Origin: Sarocladium kiliense
Lineage: Eukaryota; Ascomycota; Sordariomycetes; Hypocreales; Sarocladiaceae
Reading direction: 5' to 3'
DNA: 64,000 nt
Assembly (NCBI GenBank): GCA_030734395.1
Contig: JAUZTG010000029.1
Span: 3,100,001 to 3,164,000 of the forward strand
The notes beneath the pieces were generated by a model, which was not told the origin of the DNA, made no database searches, and worked only from the letters and a program-made list of their open reading frames with translations. A program made the position numbers and the translations under genes. Below, piece after piece: positions 33,864-44,716 of the stretch; within the stretch, counting starts at the first letter, position 1, and the number at the start of each line of letters is the position of its first letter.

Positions 33864-33908
33864 TGGCAGACGTTTTTTCGGGTCTAGCTCCGCCCGATTT
33901 TCAGACCG
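33849..33908 (+). repeat. hAT-like transposon terminus (copy B)
   Basis: Begins TCCATGTGTTGGGGTTGGCA and shares TTCGGGTCTAG and the following spaced bases with copy A at 26950. Confidence 0.5.
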
Positions 33909-34639
33909 GCAGAACCACTAAGGATCTCATGAATGCCGGGGCTTACCTGTATGAGTTGGGATCTGCTGACTATACAAGTACTCTGCATTGTATAAAACCT
34001 TATCTTAAAGAGGTTGTGTATTATTTGTCTTACATCCGTCACGGGCTAATCGGTAGTAACTGCATAGGAAGAGTTGCTTAGTGTCGCAATGAATGTAATT
34101 CGCCGTGTATCTTTGTCCTCGCAGCTTATCTTGCCGAGGTGCTCCTGGCCTCATAGTTCATGATGAGAAAAACATGGCAAAGGGCTACTAGTAGTAGAGA
34201 GAAATGGATCTTCATGGCTCTACTGAAATGCAACGTGATAGCTGGAGAGGTCTAAGTGACATGGTTACATCAAAGTAACACCTTCTGCTTTAGGATTCAA
34301 TATGAAAACTGTCGCGCATCTGATTACAACCCTATTCTATATTACATGTAAGCGCAATGCAACGGCAGCTGCAAACGGCTTGCTGAAGAAGAAGCATGTC
34401 AGATCTTCATCATGTTACCTTCCCTTTGCAATGTGTCATCTGTCTTACTCTCCTCTGGGTTCGCGGTCTAGGCTCACTTCTAGGTCCTGAAGGATTGCAA
34501 GTTCAGATTCAATGCACACTACTGCTTACATTGAGGGCTGACTGCACGGCCTCGCTGATGAAGGGGGCAGTCCTAGGCGGGAGACAGCTGACTTCGGCAT
34601 GTCTGAAATTTCCGAGAGAAAGTGATGGTGAATCCCACG

Positions 34640-34647
34640 TATAAATA
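34640..34647 (+). promoter_or_regulatory. TATA box of the serine protease gene
   Basis: TATAAATA lies 139 bases before the ATG at 34786. Confidence 0.45.
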
Positions 34648-34785
34648 AGTAGTCATGCCACAGTTGAGTTGAATGGTTGAAAGAGGAATCCGGCATCTCA
34701 GCGACCCTTCTTTAGTTTCTAGCTGGTATCTACTCGCAGCCGATGCTCGTAGCCGCCTCTGTTAGCCAAGACATCGCTAATAGTC

Positions 34786-35913
34786 ATGGAGCTTCCAATC
34801 CTTCTTGCCGCCCTTGCAGCCTTTCTGCCCCTCGCCTATGGTGCTCCTGTCGAGCAGGCGGATATCGTTCTGTCTCCTTTAGTCCTCTCTGCTCTGGAGC
34901 GAGACATGGGGCTCGACGCCGCAGAGGCGACTGCTCGTTTCACATTTGAGAGCGAAGCTGGTAATGTTATCAAAGAGCTACGCAGCGCACTGGGAGAGTC
35001 CTTTGTTAGTGCCTGGGTTGAGGATGGGAAGGTTATCAATGTCGCTACCTCCAATGAAGCCGACACTGCTAAGGTGGAGAAGGCTGGCGCCACGCACAAG
35101 GTTGTGAAGACCGATCTTTCGAAGCTTCAGAAGGCAAAGAAGGCCTTGGACGACCTGTTGAAGCAGCCCCGGGTCAGCAGCAACAGCGAGTCAGGCATCG
35201 CATTGTACTATGTCGATGTTGTCACGAACAAGCTCATCATTGATGCGCTCCCTCAGAGCGTTGATGAGGCAGAAGCTCTGGCTAAGGACGTCGGCCTCTC
35301 AGAGTCTGAGTTCGAGGTGCGCCAGGTCGATGAGCTGCTGAAGCCGGTCACCCTTCTCGGGGGTGGTGGCTACGCGATCAACAGAGCTGTTGCCTGCTCC
35401 GTTGGCTTCAATGTTCGGGGCGGCTTCGTCTCGGCTGGCCACTGCGGAAGGGCTGGAGACTCTGTCACTTACCTAGACGGTACCCCGGTCGGGACATTCC
35501 AGAGGTCCGACTTTCCCAGCTTGGACATGAGCTACATCAGTACCCTTCCTTCGGTGCAGGGCCCAGGCTATGTTGGAGCTTACGGCATCCAAGGTGATCA
35601 AGCTGTTCGTGGTAGCAGCACTGCTCCAGTGGGCGCTGGAATCTGCCGCTCTGGCACGACGACTGGGTGGCGATGCGGTGCGATCCAGGCCTACGATGTC
35701 ACTGTTAACTACAGCCAAGGGCCTGTTTTCGGTATGGTCCTCAGCAGTGCGTGTGCCCAGCCTGGTGACTCTGGTGGCTCCTTCATCTCGGGCGACCAAG
35801 CTCAGGGCGTTACCTCTGGAGCTGGTGGTGATTGCGCCTCTGGCGGTAATACCGTTTATCAACCCCTCAACCCCATCCTCCAGAGATATGGTCTGAGCCT
35901 GACCACAGCCTAG
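34786..35913 (+). CDS. Secreted alpha-lytic/streptogrisin-type serine protease (S1 family) with pro-domain
   Basis: An intronless frame of 375 aa. A signal peptide (MELPILLAALAAFLPLAYGA) is followed by an alpha-lytic-type pro-region of about 170 residues (LYYVDVVTNKLIIDALP, ESEFEVRQVDELLKP). The mature chymotrypsin-fold protease begins near residue 192 (GGGYAINRAVACSVGF). The triad is visible: His219 in VSAGHCG, Asp247 in SLDMSYI and Ser329 in PGDSGGS. Six mature cysteines can pair as in streptogrisins (CSVGF...GHC, C...WRC, CAQ...GDC). The length fits the bacterial enzymes. The family is abundant in actinobacteria and patchy in fungi, so acquisition by transfer is a fair inference. The enzyme should be exported and self-mature. 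It lies directly right of the transposon island. Confidence 0.93.
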   Translation: MELPILLAALAAFLPLAYGAPVEQADIVLSPLVLSALERDMGLDAAEATARFTFESEAGNVIKELRSALGESFVSAWVEDGKVINVATSNEADTAKVEKAGATHKVVKTDLSKLQKAKKALDDLLKQPRVSSNSESGIALYYVDVVTNKLIIDALPQSVDEAEALAKDVGLSESEFEVRQVDELLKPVTLLGGGGYAINRAVACSVGFNVRGGFVSAGHCGRAGDSVTYLDGTPVGTFQRSDFPSLDMSYISTLPSVQGPGYVGAYGIQGDQAVRGSSTAPVGAGICRSGTTTGWRCGAIQAYDVTVNYSQGPVFGMVLSSACAQPGDSGGSFISGDQAQGVTSGAGGDCASGGNTVYQPLNPILQRYGLSLTTA

Positions 35914-35950
35914 CTTGTGGACGTTTGGCAGCATAGACAAGAGTAAATCG

Positions 35951-35989
35951 TACATGATTTGGCTACATGATTTGGCTACATGATTTGGC
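35951..35989 (+). repeat. 13-bp minisatellite, three perfect copies
   Basis: TACATGATTTGGC is repeated three times without change, beginning 38 bases after the protease stop codon, so it probably lies in the 3' untranslated region. Confidence 0.95.
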
Positions 35990-36194
35990 AATTACTGGGT
36001 TTGGGTAGTTAGTCTGTTATACCTTCACTCGCCTACATATTGCAACTTTTGGCCATTGCGCTTAGCTTATACGATAATTTCTTACTCAGCATTGCTGGGT
36101 GCCTGATTTAGTACTCTTCAAACCTGTAATTCAATGTGTGAAATTTGTCTGTATGATTGTAATGCTGTTTATTAGTTTATTTATAATAGTATCA

Positions 36195-36320
36195 AATAAA
36201 AAAGGCGTAGTGAATATAATATATAGGCTAGACGCAGCTTTATTGAGTGTATTAAAAGGCTCAGAGACATACAGATATGCTATGAGGTACAGCGAGGTTC
36301 GTAATCGGTGACCTTCAGCC
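36195..36320. repeat. MITE-like repeat (copy 2), uninterrupted at the Fot1 insertion point
   Basis: Aligns with the right part of copy 1: GGCGTAGTGAAT, GACGCAGCTTTATTGAGTG, GAGACATA and then GAGGTACAGCGAGGTTC, ending ACCTTCAGCC. It runs straight through the point where copy 1 carries the Fot1 element. The left end is not clear, so it is partial. Confidence 0.6.
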
Positions 36321-37020
36321 ACGATGTGCTAGCCGTAAGGCTGGACTATTGGAATGATCAATCGGGTTCTCACCTCCACGAGGTGCCAGACCTGGCAGAC
36401 CCAATGACACTTCCTACTGCACTTCGGTCTGCAGCTCGCTGGTTTCAACTATAGAAGAAGCTTTAGACAACCAGGTAGAGAATCCTAGCTTGGTGCTGAG
36501 GAAATGGCTTGGTGATCACAAGAAGAGCCATTTCATTCTCACCCAGACGAAACAGACTACCCTGCACCCAGGCAGGCCGCCATTTCGTCATTGGAGGGTA
36601 CCTACAGCAGAAAAGTGGAGCACGGGTTCCGGCCCCATCAGTTTGCAGCGCAGCAGCTCCGCTACCGAACGCGAACACCCGTCATTGTTGCTTGCTGGTG
36701 CGGCTATTCCTCCAAGCCCGAATTCGTCCATCGTCAAGCTGTTTGACGGCGCGCAATTTTGACTTTTGCCAATTCACCAACGTCTTGTTCCGGATCACCC
36801 ACGCGACAAGTCAAGCCCCTTTCCATCGCAGGAGACCGGCATCAAGCAGCAGCAACCTTGTCGAAAAGGCGAAATAGGAAGGAAGGAACCTGAGTCGAGA
36901 CCATCTTGGTTTGCTTCAGAGTCTACTGCCAAACATCCCTTCGGACAGCATCGACGACATCACTTGACGCACATCATTCTTTTCCTTTCACATCGATATC
37001 CAACATCGACCGATTGAACA

Positions 37021-38945
37021 ATGGAGGGAAGAAGAGGAGGCAGCGCTTCGCTTGCGGGCTTGCGACCTGCAGTGCTCGGTGCAGGAAGGCTTCTAAGCAT
37101 GGGGCTGGCTTCTGCGAATGCCGCTCCTCTCTCTGCCGCCAAAGAGCACCCCAGGGAGGAACTCTCAACACCTCTATGGATCATGTGGACCGCCTCAATG
37201 GCACTAGTCTTGATCGGCGGCGTCTTTGCTGGCTTGACCATAGCGTAGGTGATATGGAGCAAGGCAAGCTGCAGAGCTCTTCAGTGACTGACGAGTGGTA
37301 TAGATTGATGGGTCAGGATAGTATTTACCTGCAGGTGCTCTCAGGCGATGCTTCGGAACCGCACCATAAGAACGCGAAACGAGTGCTTAGCCTCCTGAAG
37401 AAGGGCAAGCACTGGGTCCTCGTCACCCTTCTCCTGTCAAACGTCATCGTCAACGAGTCGCTTCCCGTGGTGCTAGACAGGACGCTGGGCGGAGGTGTTG
37501 CTGCCGTTGTTGGTAGTACCGTTCTCATCGGTAGGTGTTTCTGCTCCTTACGTGCTGCGGAATGTTGGCTTACGATGTGCAGTCATATTCGGCGAGATTG
37601 TGCCTCAGTCTATCTGCGTTCGATTCGGTCTACCCATTGGCGGATACATGTCGAAACCCGTCCTTGCTCTCATGTATCTTACCTCACCGATCTCCTGGCC
37701 CACTGCGAAGCTTCTCGACTGGATTCTCGGCGAGGACCATGGAACACTATACAAGAAGAGCGGTCTCAAGACGTTGGTGACCCTGCATAAGTCGCTGGGT
37801 GAGCTTTCGGAGCGTCTGAATCAGGATGAAGTCACCATCATCACTGCTGTTCTGGATCTGAAGGAGAAGCCCGTTTCCGAGGTCATGACCCCCATGGATG
37901 ATGTCTTCACGCTCTCTGAGGACCACATCCTGGACGAGAAGACGATGGACAAGATCCTCTCTTCGGGCTACTCGCGCATTCCTATCTACCGCTCAGGCCA
38001 ACCCTCAGACTTTGTCGGCATGCTTCTTGTCAAGACCCTGATCACGTATGATCCGGAGGACAGGATCCCGGTGAGGGATGTTCCGCTCGGGGCTATAGTC
38101 GAGACTCGACCGGAGACCAGCTGTTTGGACATCATCAACTTCTTCCAGGAGGGCAAGTCGCACTTGGTGCTCGTCTCAGAGGTTCCTGGATCAGACCACG
38201 GAGCTCTTGGCGTTGTCACGCTGGAAGATGTCATTGAGGAACTGATTGGAGAGTGAGTTCCCACCATGAAATGCAATTTCTGCCTTCAGGGTGCAACCAG
38301 ACTAATGCAACACTTAGGGAAATTGTCGATGAATCGGATGTATACGTTGATGTCCACAAGGCGATCCGACGCCTGAACCCCGCGCCCCGTGCCAAGCGCA
38401 TCAACGAAGCTGCCGCTTTGGCCGCAGCAGCTACAGTTACCTCCAAGAAGGGGGATGGGTCAGTCCTCGTCGATATCGCCGAAGATGGCACTGGCCAGAG
38501 CATCACCGTTGGATCCCTCGGGGCCATGAGTGACACAGGCATCACAGAAGACCGTCCCCGCACCGCGATTTTCATGAAGCGTCGCAGCTCAGAAGGCCCC
38601 GATGGGCAGCGTTCCGAGGGCAACCCCGTGCCGATCAAGGCCTCTCTCGATGAGATGAAGCAACAACTTCGCCTGGGACCTGCAAACCGTGCCGCGAAAC
38701 CCCTGAGCAACAAGCGCGACGTTTTCAAGATCAAGCAAGGCCTGAGTCCGCACCAGCCAACGACAGAGCATCATGGCTGCAGCAGTAGAATGCCGCCGAG
38801 GTCCGTGACTGCCAGTGCTGCCCCGCCATCAAGGACACAGAGTGGGGATGAAAGGACGCCGTTGTTGGCAGGCGAGAGGAGAGAGTCCGGTGACTGGGAC
38901 AACAAGGCGAACGGAAGCAAGAATGACAGCTCTGAACGGAGTTAG
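37021..38945 (+). CDS. MAM3: DUF21/CNNM-type membrane protein with CBS pair (Mam3-like)
   Basis: Exons 37021-37244, 37304-37530, 37583-38252 and 38318-38945 give 582 aa. The N-terminus has a hydrophobic helix (WIMWTASMALVLIGGVFAGLTIA), then the DUF21 core: LLKKGKHWVLVTLLLSNVIV, NESLPVVLD, FGEIVPQSICVRFGLPIGG and a third membrane span. A CBS pair follows: KPVSEVMTPMDDVF, ILSSGYSRIPIYR and LVLVSEVPG with GVVTLEDVIEELIGEEIVDESD. The 180-residue tail is polar and low complexity. Yeast Mam3 is a vacuolar-membrane protein affecting Mn/metal homeostasis, and mammalian CNNM proteins act in Mg transport; the exact ion here is not known. All introns are short and the phases close. Intron 1 is GTAGGT to TAG. 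Confidence 0.9.
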
Positions 38946-39194
38946 GGCCCCCTGGACGGTGCTTCCGCGAGTTTGTGAGGGTGCTCGCTGTTGGGAGGGA
39001 TGGAGCACGCAGCGAAGCGTTAGGAAAATCAGCGTGGGGAGAGCTGTGAGAATTGTGTCACTGTAGAATTATTGCTTCAGCGACGGGAGTTCCGTGTTCT
39101 CGCTTGTTTCATTTCTTTGTATTGAATCATTTCGGTTATTTCTAAGATTCTCTATGCATTGACAGCCTCTGACATGTGAGTAAGGCCAGCAGAG

Positions 39195-40437
39195 CTAGTC
39201 GTACCAAATGGCGTTCATACCGAATCCAGGCTCCTGAACACGGCATCTAGCCACACGGGCAAGGAACTCATCCTGCCAGCGGTAGATCTCCAACCATCCC
39301 TCCTGATCATCTGTGATGGCCACCCACTCATCCGTCCACGGGCTCGGTGCGACGGCATTACTGTGTCCACCGCTGGTAGGTGTTGGGTTCAGGCAGATCT
39401 GGCGCTCGATAGACCCATTGTCTCCGAGACGGAATGCGGAAACATAGCCTGTCAGATCGAAGCTGTTTGCCCGGGAGGAGGCGAAGAGGTAGCGGCCAGA
39501 GGAGGTAAGTGTGCATACATCGGCACGGTACTGTGTCCATCTGTCGGGGATGCCTGGGGGAATAAGCGGGAAGTGACGGTGGGTATAGACTGGGAGGTGG
39601 GTGGCTGGGTCGATGAGGTATTCGCGGAGGACGTTGCCTTTCTCCATGAGGGCGTAGAGGTAGTTCCCCGTGGGGTGAATGGCGACCCATCTAGGGTGGT
39701 CACGCTCATCAGGGCAGTCGACTGAGCCAACGAGCTCGACTTCCGCCTTGTTCAGGTCCGGGCGACGATGAACCCAGATCTTATTCGCCTTAAGATCAGC
39801 AGAGTAAAGATATTCCTCATTCTTCGGATCAAACACCATGCCGTGGATGCCCGTATTCGGCTGGTACTCGTAGTTCTGGACATTCTCGGCTAGAGCGTTG
39901 GAAGATTCCGGGTTGACTGTGAAGACGGATCCGTGACCGGCATGATTGTAGAAAGGGTTGCAGTAGACGGCATATGGGGGCTTCTGAGCGGCGAGGAGGA
40001 AAATGGCGCGGGTGTTGGTATCGGGAGAGGAGGCTTGGGGGTCGTGTGTCATTGGGTGGGAGGCGGATTGGGTGATCTCGGTGGGAGACTTGACGGCGAA
40101 GGAGGACCATTTCTTCATGGCAGCGCCGTAGATAGCTTTCCGGTCGTGCTATATGGATAATGTCAGTAAATATTTCTTCTAGAAGAGAATTGGGGCGACT
40201 GACGCCGAAGGTCATCCATGAGATCGGCTCATCTTTAGGGATCTCAGTGCGCTTGATCATCTCAAGCGTGAGCTTCTCAGTGTCAAAGGCAAATGTGAAG
40301 ACGGCACCTGGAGGCGTCCAGGTGCCAACCATGAGATGATGGACAGGCATCTTTGCTAATGATGATGTTGAGAATGCCGCTGAGCGTCCAATTGAGAGGA
40401 CGACGCGATGTTTTATGTTCCGAGACCAGCCGATCAT
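39195..40437 (-). CDS. Carboxy-cis,cis-muconate cyclase-like lactonase (seven-bladed beta-propeller)
   Basis: Exons 40437-40204 and 40148-39195 give 395 aa from the first ATG or 366 aa from the second (40350). The body is the lactonase beta-propeller: HHLMVGTWTPPGAVFTFAFD at blade 1, GIHGMVFDPKNEEYLYSADL, DHPRWVAIHPTGNYLYALME, SSGRYLFASSRA, GGHSNAVAPSPW and GFGMNAIWYD at the end. Fungal 3-carboxy-cis,cis-muconate lactonising enzyme of the protocatechuate branch belongs to this family, so a role in aromatic catabolism is the best guess. The 29 residues before the second Met are basic and Ser/Ala-rich (MIGWSRNIKHRVVLSIGRSA), resembling a mitochondrial presequence. The intron is in phase 0 and joins WMTFG to HDRKAIYG. 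Confidence 0.88.
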
Positions 40438-40800
40438 GATTGCCGTGCCTGACGATGGTGGGGGAGGGGCATTCTGGATGCCGACACGGAATAGGATAAG
40501 TGTTTAGCCCACTGGAAACAATGTATGGAGAAAAAAAAAAAAAGGCTAGACAGATGCGCAGGAGAATATGTTGAATATCTGGAAAGTGAGCACTTATAGG
40601 ACAGTGCAGGAATGCTAACATTAGAGAATAACTAAACGGATCATGTCGGATTGAAGCCCACCTACTGAATGACTGTAACCGTCTCTCATGTAGAATCGCC
40701 CCATCAATTAGCCTTAGACCCACGTGACAGGCCGCGCCCACATCTCAACTTTCTCGTCCTCCCATCTCCATGCATTAACGATCCAGCCGCAACATTCACA
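40438..40800. promoter_or_regulatory. Divergent promoter between the lactonase and ALB1 genes
   Basis: A 363-bp gap between start codons. It contains an A13-14 tract near 40531. No specific operator recognised. Confidence 0.4.
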
Positions 40801-41201
40801 ATGCCTTCCGTCAAGAACCCCAACGGCCCCTCAAAGAACCGCCTCGCCGCGCGTGCCTCCAAGGCCAAGGCCCAGCGCCAGCAGCGCGAAGCGCACGCCC
40901 GCAACAAGATCTCCAAGCCGGACGTCGCTCGTGGCGCAAGGCCTGGGCTGCTGCCGAACAGCGGACCGAATGCGAAGTTGAGCTCGAAGAAGCAGAGGAA
41001 GTTGGATAAGAAGCTGGGATATGCGTTGAAGAGGAAGATGGAGAGAGAGGGAGAGGTTGTGATGCAGGGTGAGTTCAAGCAGCAGGTTGGATTGGGATGA
41101 AAGTTTTGATGTGCTGACTTGGGTGATCAGATGCCGCTGAGGGCGCGCCCGCAGATGACAAGAAGACTGCGGAGGAGATTGATATGGATGAGGTCCAGTA
41201 A
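40801..41201 (+). CDS. ALB1: Alb1-like 60S pre-ribosome shuttling factor
   Basis: Exons 40801-41068 and 41131-41201 give 112 aa. The N-terminus (MPSVKNPNGPSKNRLAARAS) is nearly the family signature of the fungal Alb1 proteins. It is followed by a highly basic region and LSSKKQRKLDKKLGYALKRK, then an acidic C-terminus (AEEIDMDEVQ). Yeast Alb1 partners Arx1 on late pre-60S particles for nuclear export. The intron (GTGAGT to CAG) splits an Asp codon; without it the frame stops shortly after at 41100 and loses the acidic tail. Small size and charge pattern fit the family. Confidence 0.88.
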
Positions 41202-42149
41202 GGTCCGGTTTGTGCCTGGGGGGAAAGCAATACAACAGACGAGGCGTTGCGGTACACGGACGAAAGGTAGCGACTACCTCGTGCATGACTTCGCTACAAG
41301 TGAAGCCGAAGTACAACAAAGTCGACAAAACGACAAATCCAGGGCCAAATTCGAAACGGCTGTATGCGTCACAGGAACAAGTTCAGCATAGTCCCCTTCG
41401 ACCTTTTTCGTCAACACGAACGGTTCCTAGCTGCGTACCCGCTTAAAGACTCGGAGAAAAGCATGTCGAATGGGAATTGCATCCATAGATATCGGAGTTC
41501 AGGCGTCAATGATACCCTATCAACCTCATGTTATGCTGGACTAGAGGTCTGAATGTCTGTTGGCGAAAGCTTTTTGCCATCATGTGTGCAACGTGGTTCT
41601 GATACATAAGGAGTGTACACCACACTCGAGGTCCTTGTGGCAGTGTTCGCGGGCAAAATGAAGTCGCAACTGCCATAGCCGCCTGTTTTGAGCTGACCAG
41701 AGAGTTTGAGTGGTGTGGCAGCATCGGTAGGTCGTTTCGGGTCATTCGAAGTCGAGAGTTCTCTGCGAGCCAAGAGTGTCTGCATATTTATCCTCGGTTT
41801 TGTCGACAACATCAGATTTGCCTTCTGGTCCAGGGTTCCACGAGAAAAAGGAAGCTCGTCGCCAGATCTCACACTGCTTCAAATAGTCGGTTTCCTTCAC
41901 CCTCAGCTGCAAGTGTTAAAGTGAGCTGATTCTGCATGTCAGGTTCTGGGCCTTGATGCAGCCGAAGAACAACCCAAGCTTTAATCATCGCCATCTGACA
42001 ACACATCTGAGTCGCATGATGCATAGTTCCTAAATCTCTCTTCGGTTGTCCACACACACATCTGTTGCACCTGCTTGCCACTCACGGGCAAACACCTCTA
42101 CTACGGTTTCGCATTCTCGGTCTCATCACTGCGGTTTACGAAAGGCGCA
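41202..42149. other. Intergenic spacer
   Basis: No gene or repeat recognised. Confidence 0.4.
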
Positions 42150-43668
42150 ATGCAGGATAGCGAGGAACTTCCAACTGCTCAGGCTGAAGCTCTCACGACT
42201 AGTGAAGCCGTGCGAGTTCCATCACCAAAACCTGGTAGGGACCTAACCCAAAGCCCGTCTCGCTCACTGCCACAGCAGCAAAAGCTCACATTTCAAAGCC
42301 CAGGGTGCAGATCATACCTTACAAACACGACTCCAAAGCATCGAGCTACCAACAGAGCACAGACTACAGAACTTCATCGACTTCCTCCTCAATCGTGTGC
42401 CTGTACGGCTGATACCAGTGGCGGATCGTGAAGTGCTTTGCCATCGTTTCAACGCAAGGCTGCAAGAAGCCAGAGATCAGGGCGTTGAGCTTTCTGATGT
42501 TTCGATCGGCGAAGACTGCCTTCCAACATGGTCAGGCTGGAACTGGGACCCGGAGACTGAAAGCCTGAATGCAGTCATCCAGGAAAGGCTCAGCGCAGCT
42601 GCCTTTTCTCAAAACCTCAGCATTCTTCTCACGAAAGACATCATCAACAAGGGCATCAAGAGACTGAACCAGGCTGTGGCTTCTGGAATAAACATTCACG
42701 AAATTTCATTCGGATTGGACCTCCTACCGCAATGGCCACAGCTCAGTACCCAGGCGCCATCGCAATCCGACAGGGAAACCCCCAGCCAGGTTCAGATCTC
42801 TGACTCTGGTTACTTCAGCCGGGAATCAAGTGTCATTTCAACAGCAGCTATTAGTCAATCTTTCAGTGACCTCTTTTCAACGACCGACGACGACCTTGAC
42901 ATAGTTGATTCCGGATCTCTCGTTCGTGAGGACGTATCAGAAGATGTGGAAATTGGGAATGTGCGTGAGGAACCTCCCACGCAGAGCAGCAATGAAGAAG
43001 CACGAGACAAGATGGAGGTTGACTGCCCCGACTCAAGCCACATCAGCACAGACTCTGAAGACTCGTCGGATGATGATGTCGATGCCGAGGATACGTTACC
43101 AAAGACCAACATTGTGCACGACGTCGAGCAAGCTGGCGGTGCGAAGGGCGCAGATTTAATTGACATGGAGGTATACCTTGCTGATGATTCCGACGTGGAT
43201 GACGTCCCTGAGCTCGAGCTAGCTGTCCACCGAGAAGGCTACGAACATCACTTCGGCACCACAGGCGCAATGGACGTCGAACTCCCCGAGTCCATGACTT
43301 GCACTGGCTTCATCGACCCTTCGGACAGTGAACCAGAAGATGTAAATGATGAAGGTCTGACGCGAGATCAGGAGGTGCTGAGACAAATGGGGTTGCGACA
43401 CGGTTGGGTAAACCGCTCCATGAGCAAGAAGTCCCAGGCTGAACACGTGGAACGATTGGTCGCTGCTAGTCGAGAAAAGGACGGGACGACAACAGGTACT
43501 ACCTTGCAACCCAGCGAACAACTCGGAGATTTCGAGGAGCAAGAGCCGGTGGAGTACGACTCAGAGTCTGACATTTCGGAGGAGGGTGTCACGACGGGTG
43601 AAGAGGAAGACGAAGAGGAAGAGCCGGCAGATGAAGACGTGCTCCCTGAGACTCATGAGGGGGCTTAA
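42150..43668 (+). CDS. Hypothetical protein with a highly acidic C-terminal half
   Basis: Exons 42150-42234 and 42311-43668 give 480 aa. The intron (GTAGGG to GTGCAG) is needed to join the first ATG to the long frame. It produces a continuous helical segment (DHTLQTRLQSIELPTEHRLQ) followed by LLNRVPVRLIPVADREVLCH. Two similar helical stretches, EARDQGVELSDVSIGEDCLP and RLNQAVASGINIHEISFGLD, look like an internal repeat: each ends in a short strand and a Leu-Pro-x-Trp. The second half is rich in Asp, Glu and Ser with long acidic runs, suggesting a nuclear or chromatin protein. I recognise no family. The annotated stop (TAA, 43666-43668) is followed by 25 further in-frame codons of the same acidic character. 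Confidence 0.7.
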
Positions 43669-44716
43669 GATAATGCGGCTTCTCATGATGAGGCAATGGG
43701 TGATGAGAAGGAGGATGAGTTTGTTGACGTCCTTCAAATTGAATGAGAACCTTGAGGTCACCCAGGGGATGAAGGGGACATCAACACAGCCGTGATCGGG
43801 TTTCCCACAGTCACACTGAGGTTTCAAGGGGATGCGTATCGCAATGTCTTTGCTCATCTTTCGAAGGCAATCTGCCACCTTTTCTGCAAGGAACACAGGA
43901 GACAGAATGAACGAGAGAGGGGGAGGGACACTGGCGATGTTGTTCCGAGAAAGAGATCTTGCTCTAACCGCCCGACCCTACATGACTCAAAGCACGGTTC
44001 ATTCCACATTGATCACCTTGGCACCAAAGATAAGAGCCGCGCTTGGGATTTGAGGAGAATATACTAGCGTTGATGAGAGCCAAAGCAGCAGCCATGTAGC
44101 GAGATAGTTTCATCGTGAAGGAAGCACTGATGCCAACCGCCGATCTGTTCTCCCTCAGCCCTGACAATGACATTTACGTGCCATGGTCTGCTGTTACCGC
44201 GTATACCAGATTCTTCCCTTCACCCCCATGCGAAAGCAAAACCTCATCTCTTGGCCCCACGGAGAAACAGCCTCTGCAATGTGTCCCTGATCCCTCTCCA
44301 CGATACGGAAGTGAATGACTTGTTCCAGACCTTGAACATCAGGCAGCATCATATGGTTTCTGTTCGATAACAGCTCTCAGGTGAATGAAAGCGCTTTCGT
44401 TTCCTTTGTTGTCATCTTGTTGGTGTGGCAGTCAAGTCGATCACGATCCGTGTCGGCCTTGTCGGCGTCTCGCTCGGCTCCGTCTCAGGTGGACTCAAAA
44501 GGCCAGTCATCTGAACATCATGATCAATTGCTATCTATTAGAGGAACGTCAGGCTTAGCCATCACAATTCTTGCCAGCACTTGGGCTCTTACAATGTCTG
44601 GGGTCTGAAGCCTCGAAACGGCCTTCTTCGTCGCCGCAACGTGAGAAGCAGAGGCGCAATGCTCACGGTATGTAACGTTTGTTTCAAACCGTTGGTGATA
44701 GCCCTCACATTTCTCT
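43669..44716. other. Spacer; first 78 bases are coding-like
   Basis: Bases 43669-43746 continue the preceding frame past its stop with acidic codons. The rest holds no supported gene. Confidence 0.4.

Larger units (their letters stand above)
33741..34785. other. Right flank of the transposon island and promoter of the serine protease gene
   Basis: Holds the two hAT-like termini listed separately. Between 33910 and 34639 I see no gene. Confidence 0.4.
35914..37020. other. Spacer with a minisatellite and a MITE-like copy
   Basis: Contains the 13-bp triple repeat and the MITE-like copy 2 listed separately, then the promoter and leader of the MAM3-like gene. No gene supported. Confidence 0.45.

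Noticed and set aside
33821..34081. 86-residue plus frame containing LIHVLGLAD, also readable at 26941
   Set aside because: The shared peptide comes from a shared DNA repeat end (hAT-like terminus), not from a conserved protein; the frames diverge right after it.
36906..37790. 294-residue plus-strand open frame
   Set aside because: It overlaps the first three exons of the MAM3-like gene in another frame and reads through its introns. The other frame carries the conserved DUF21 residues.
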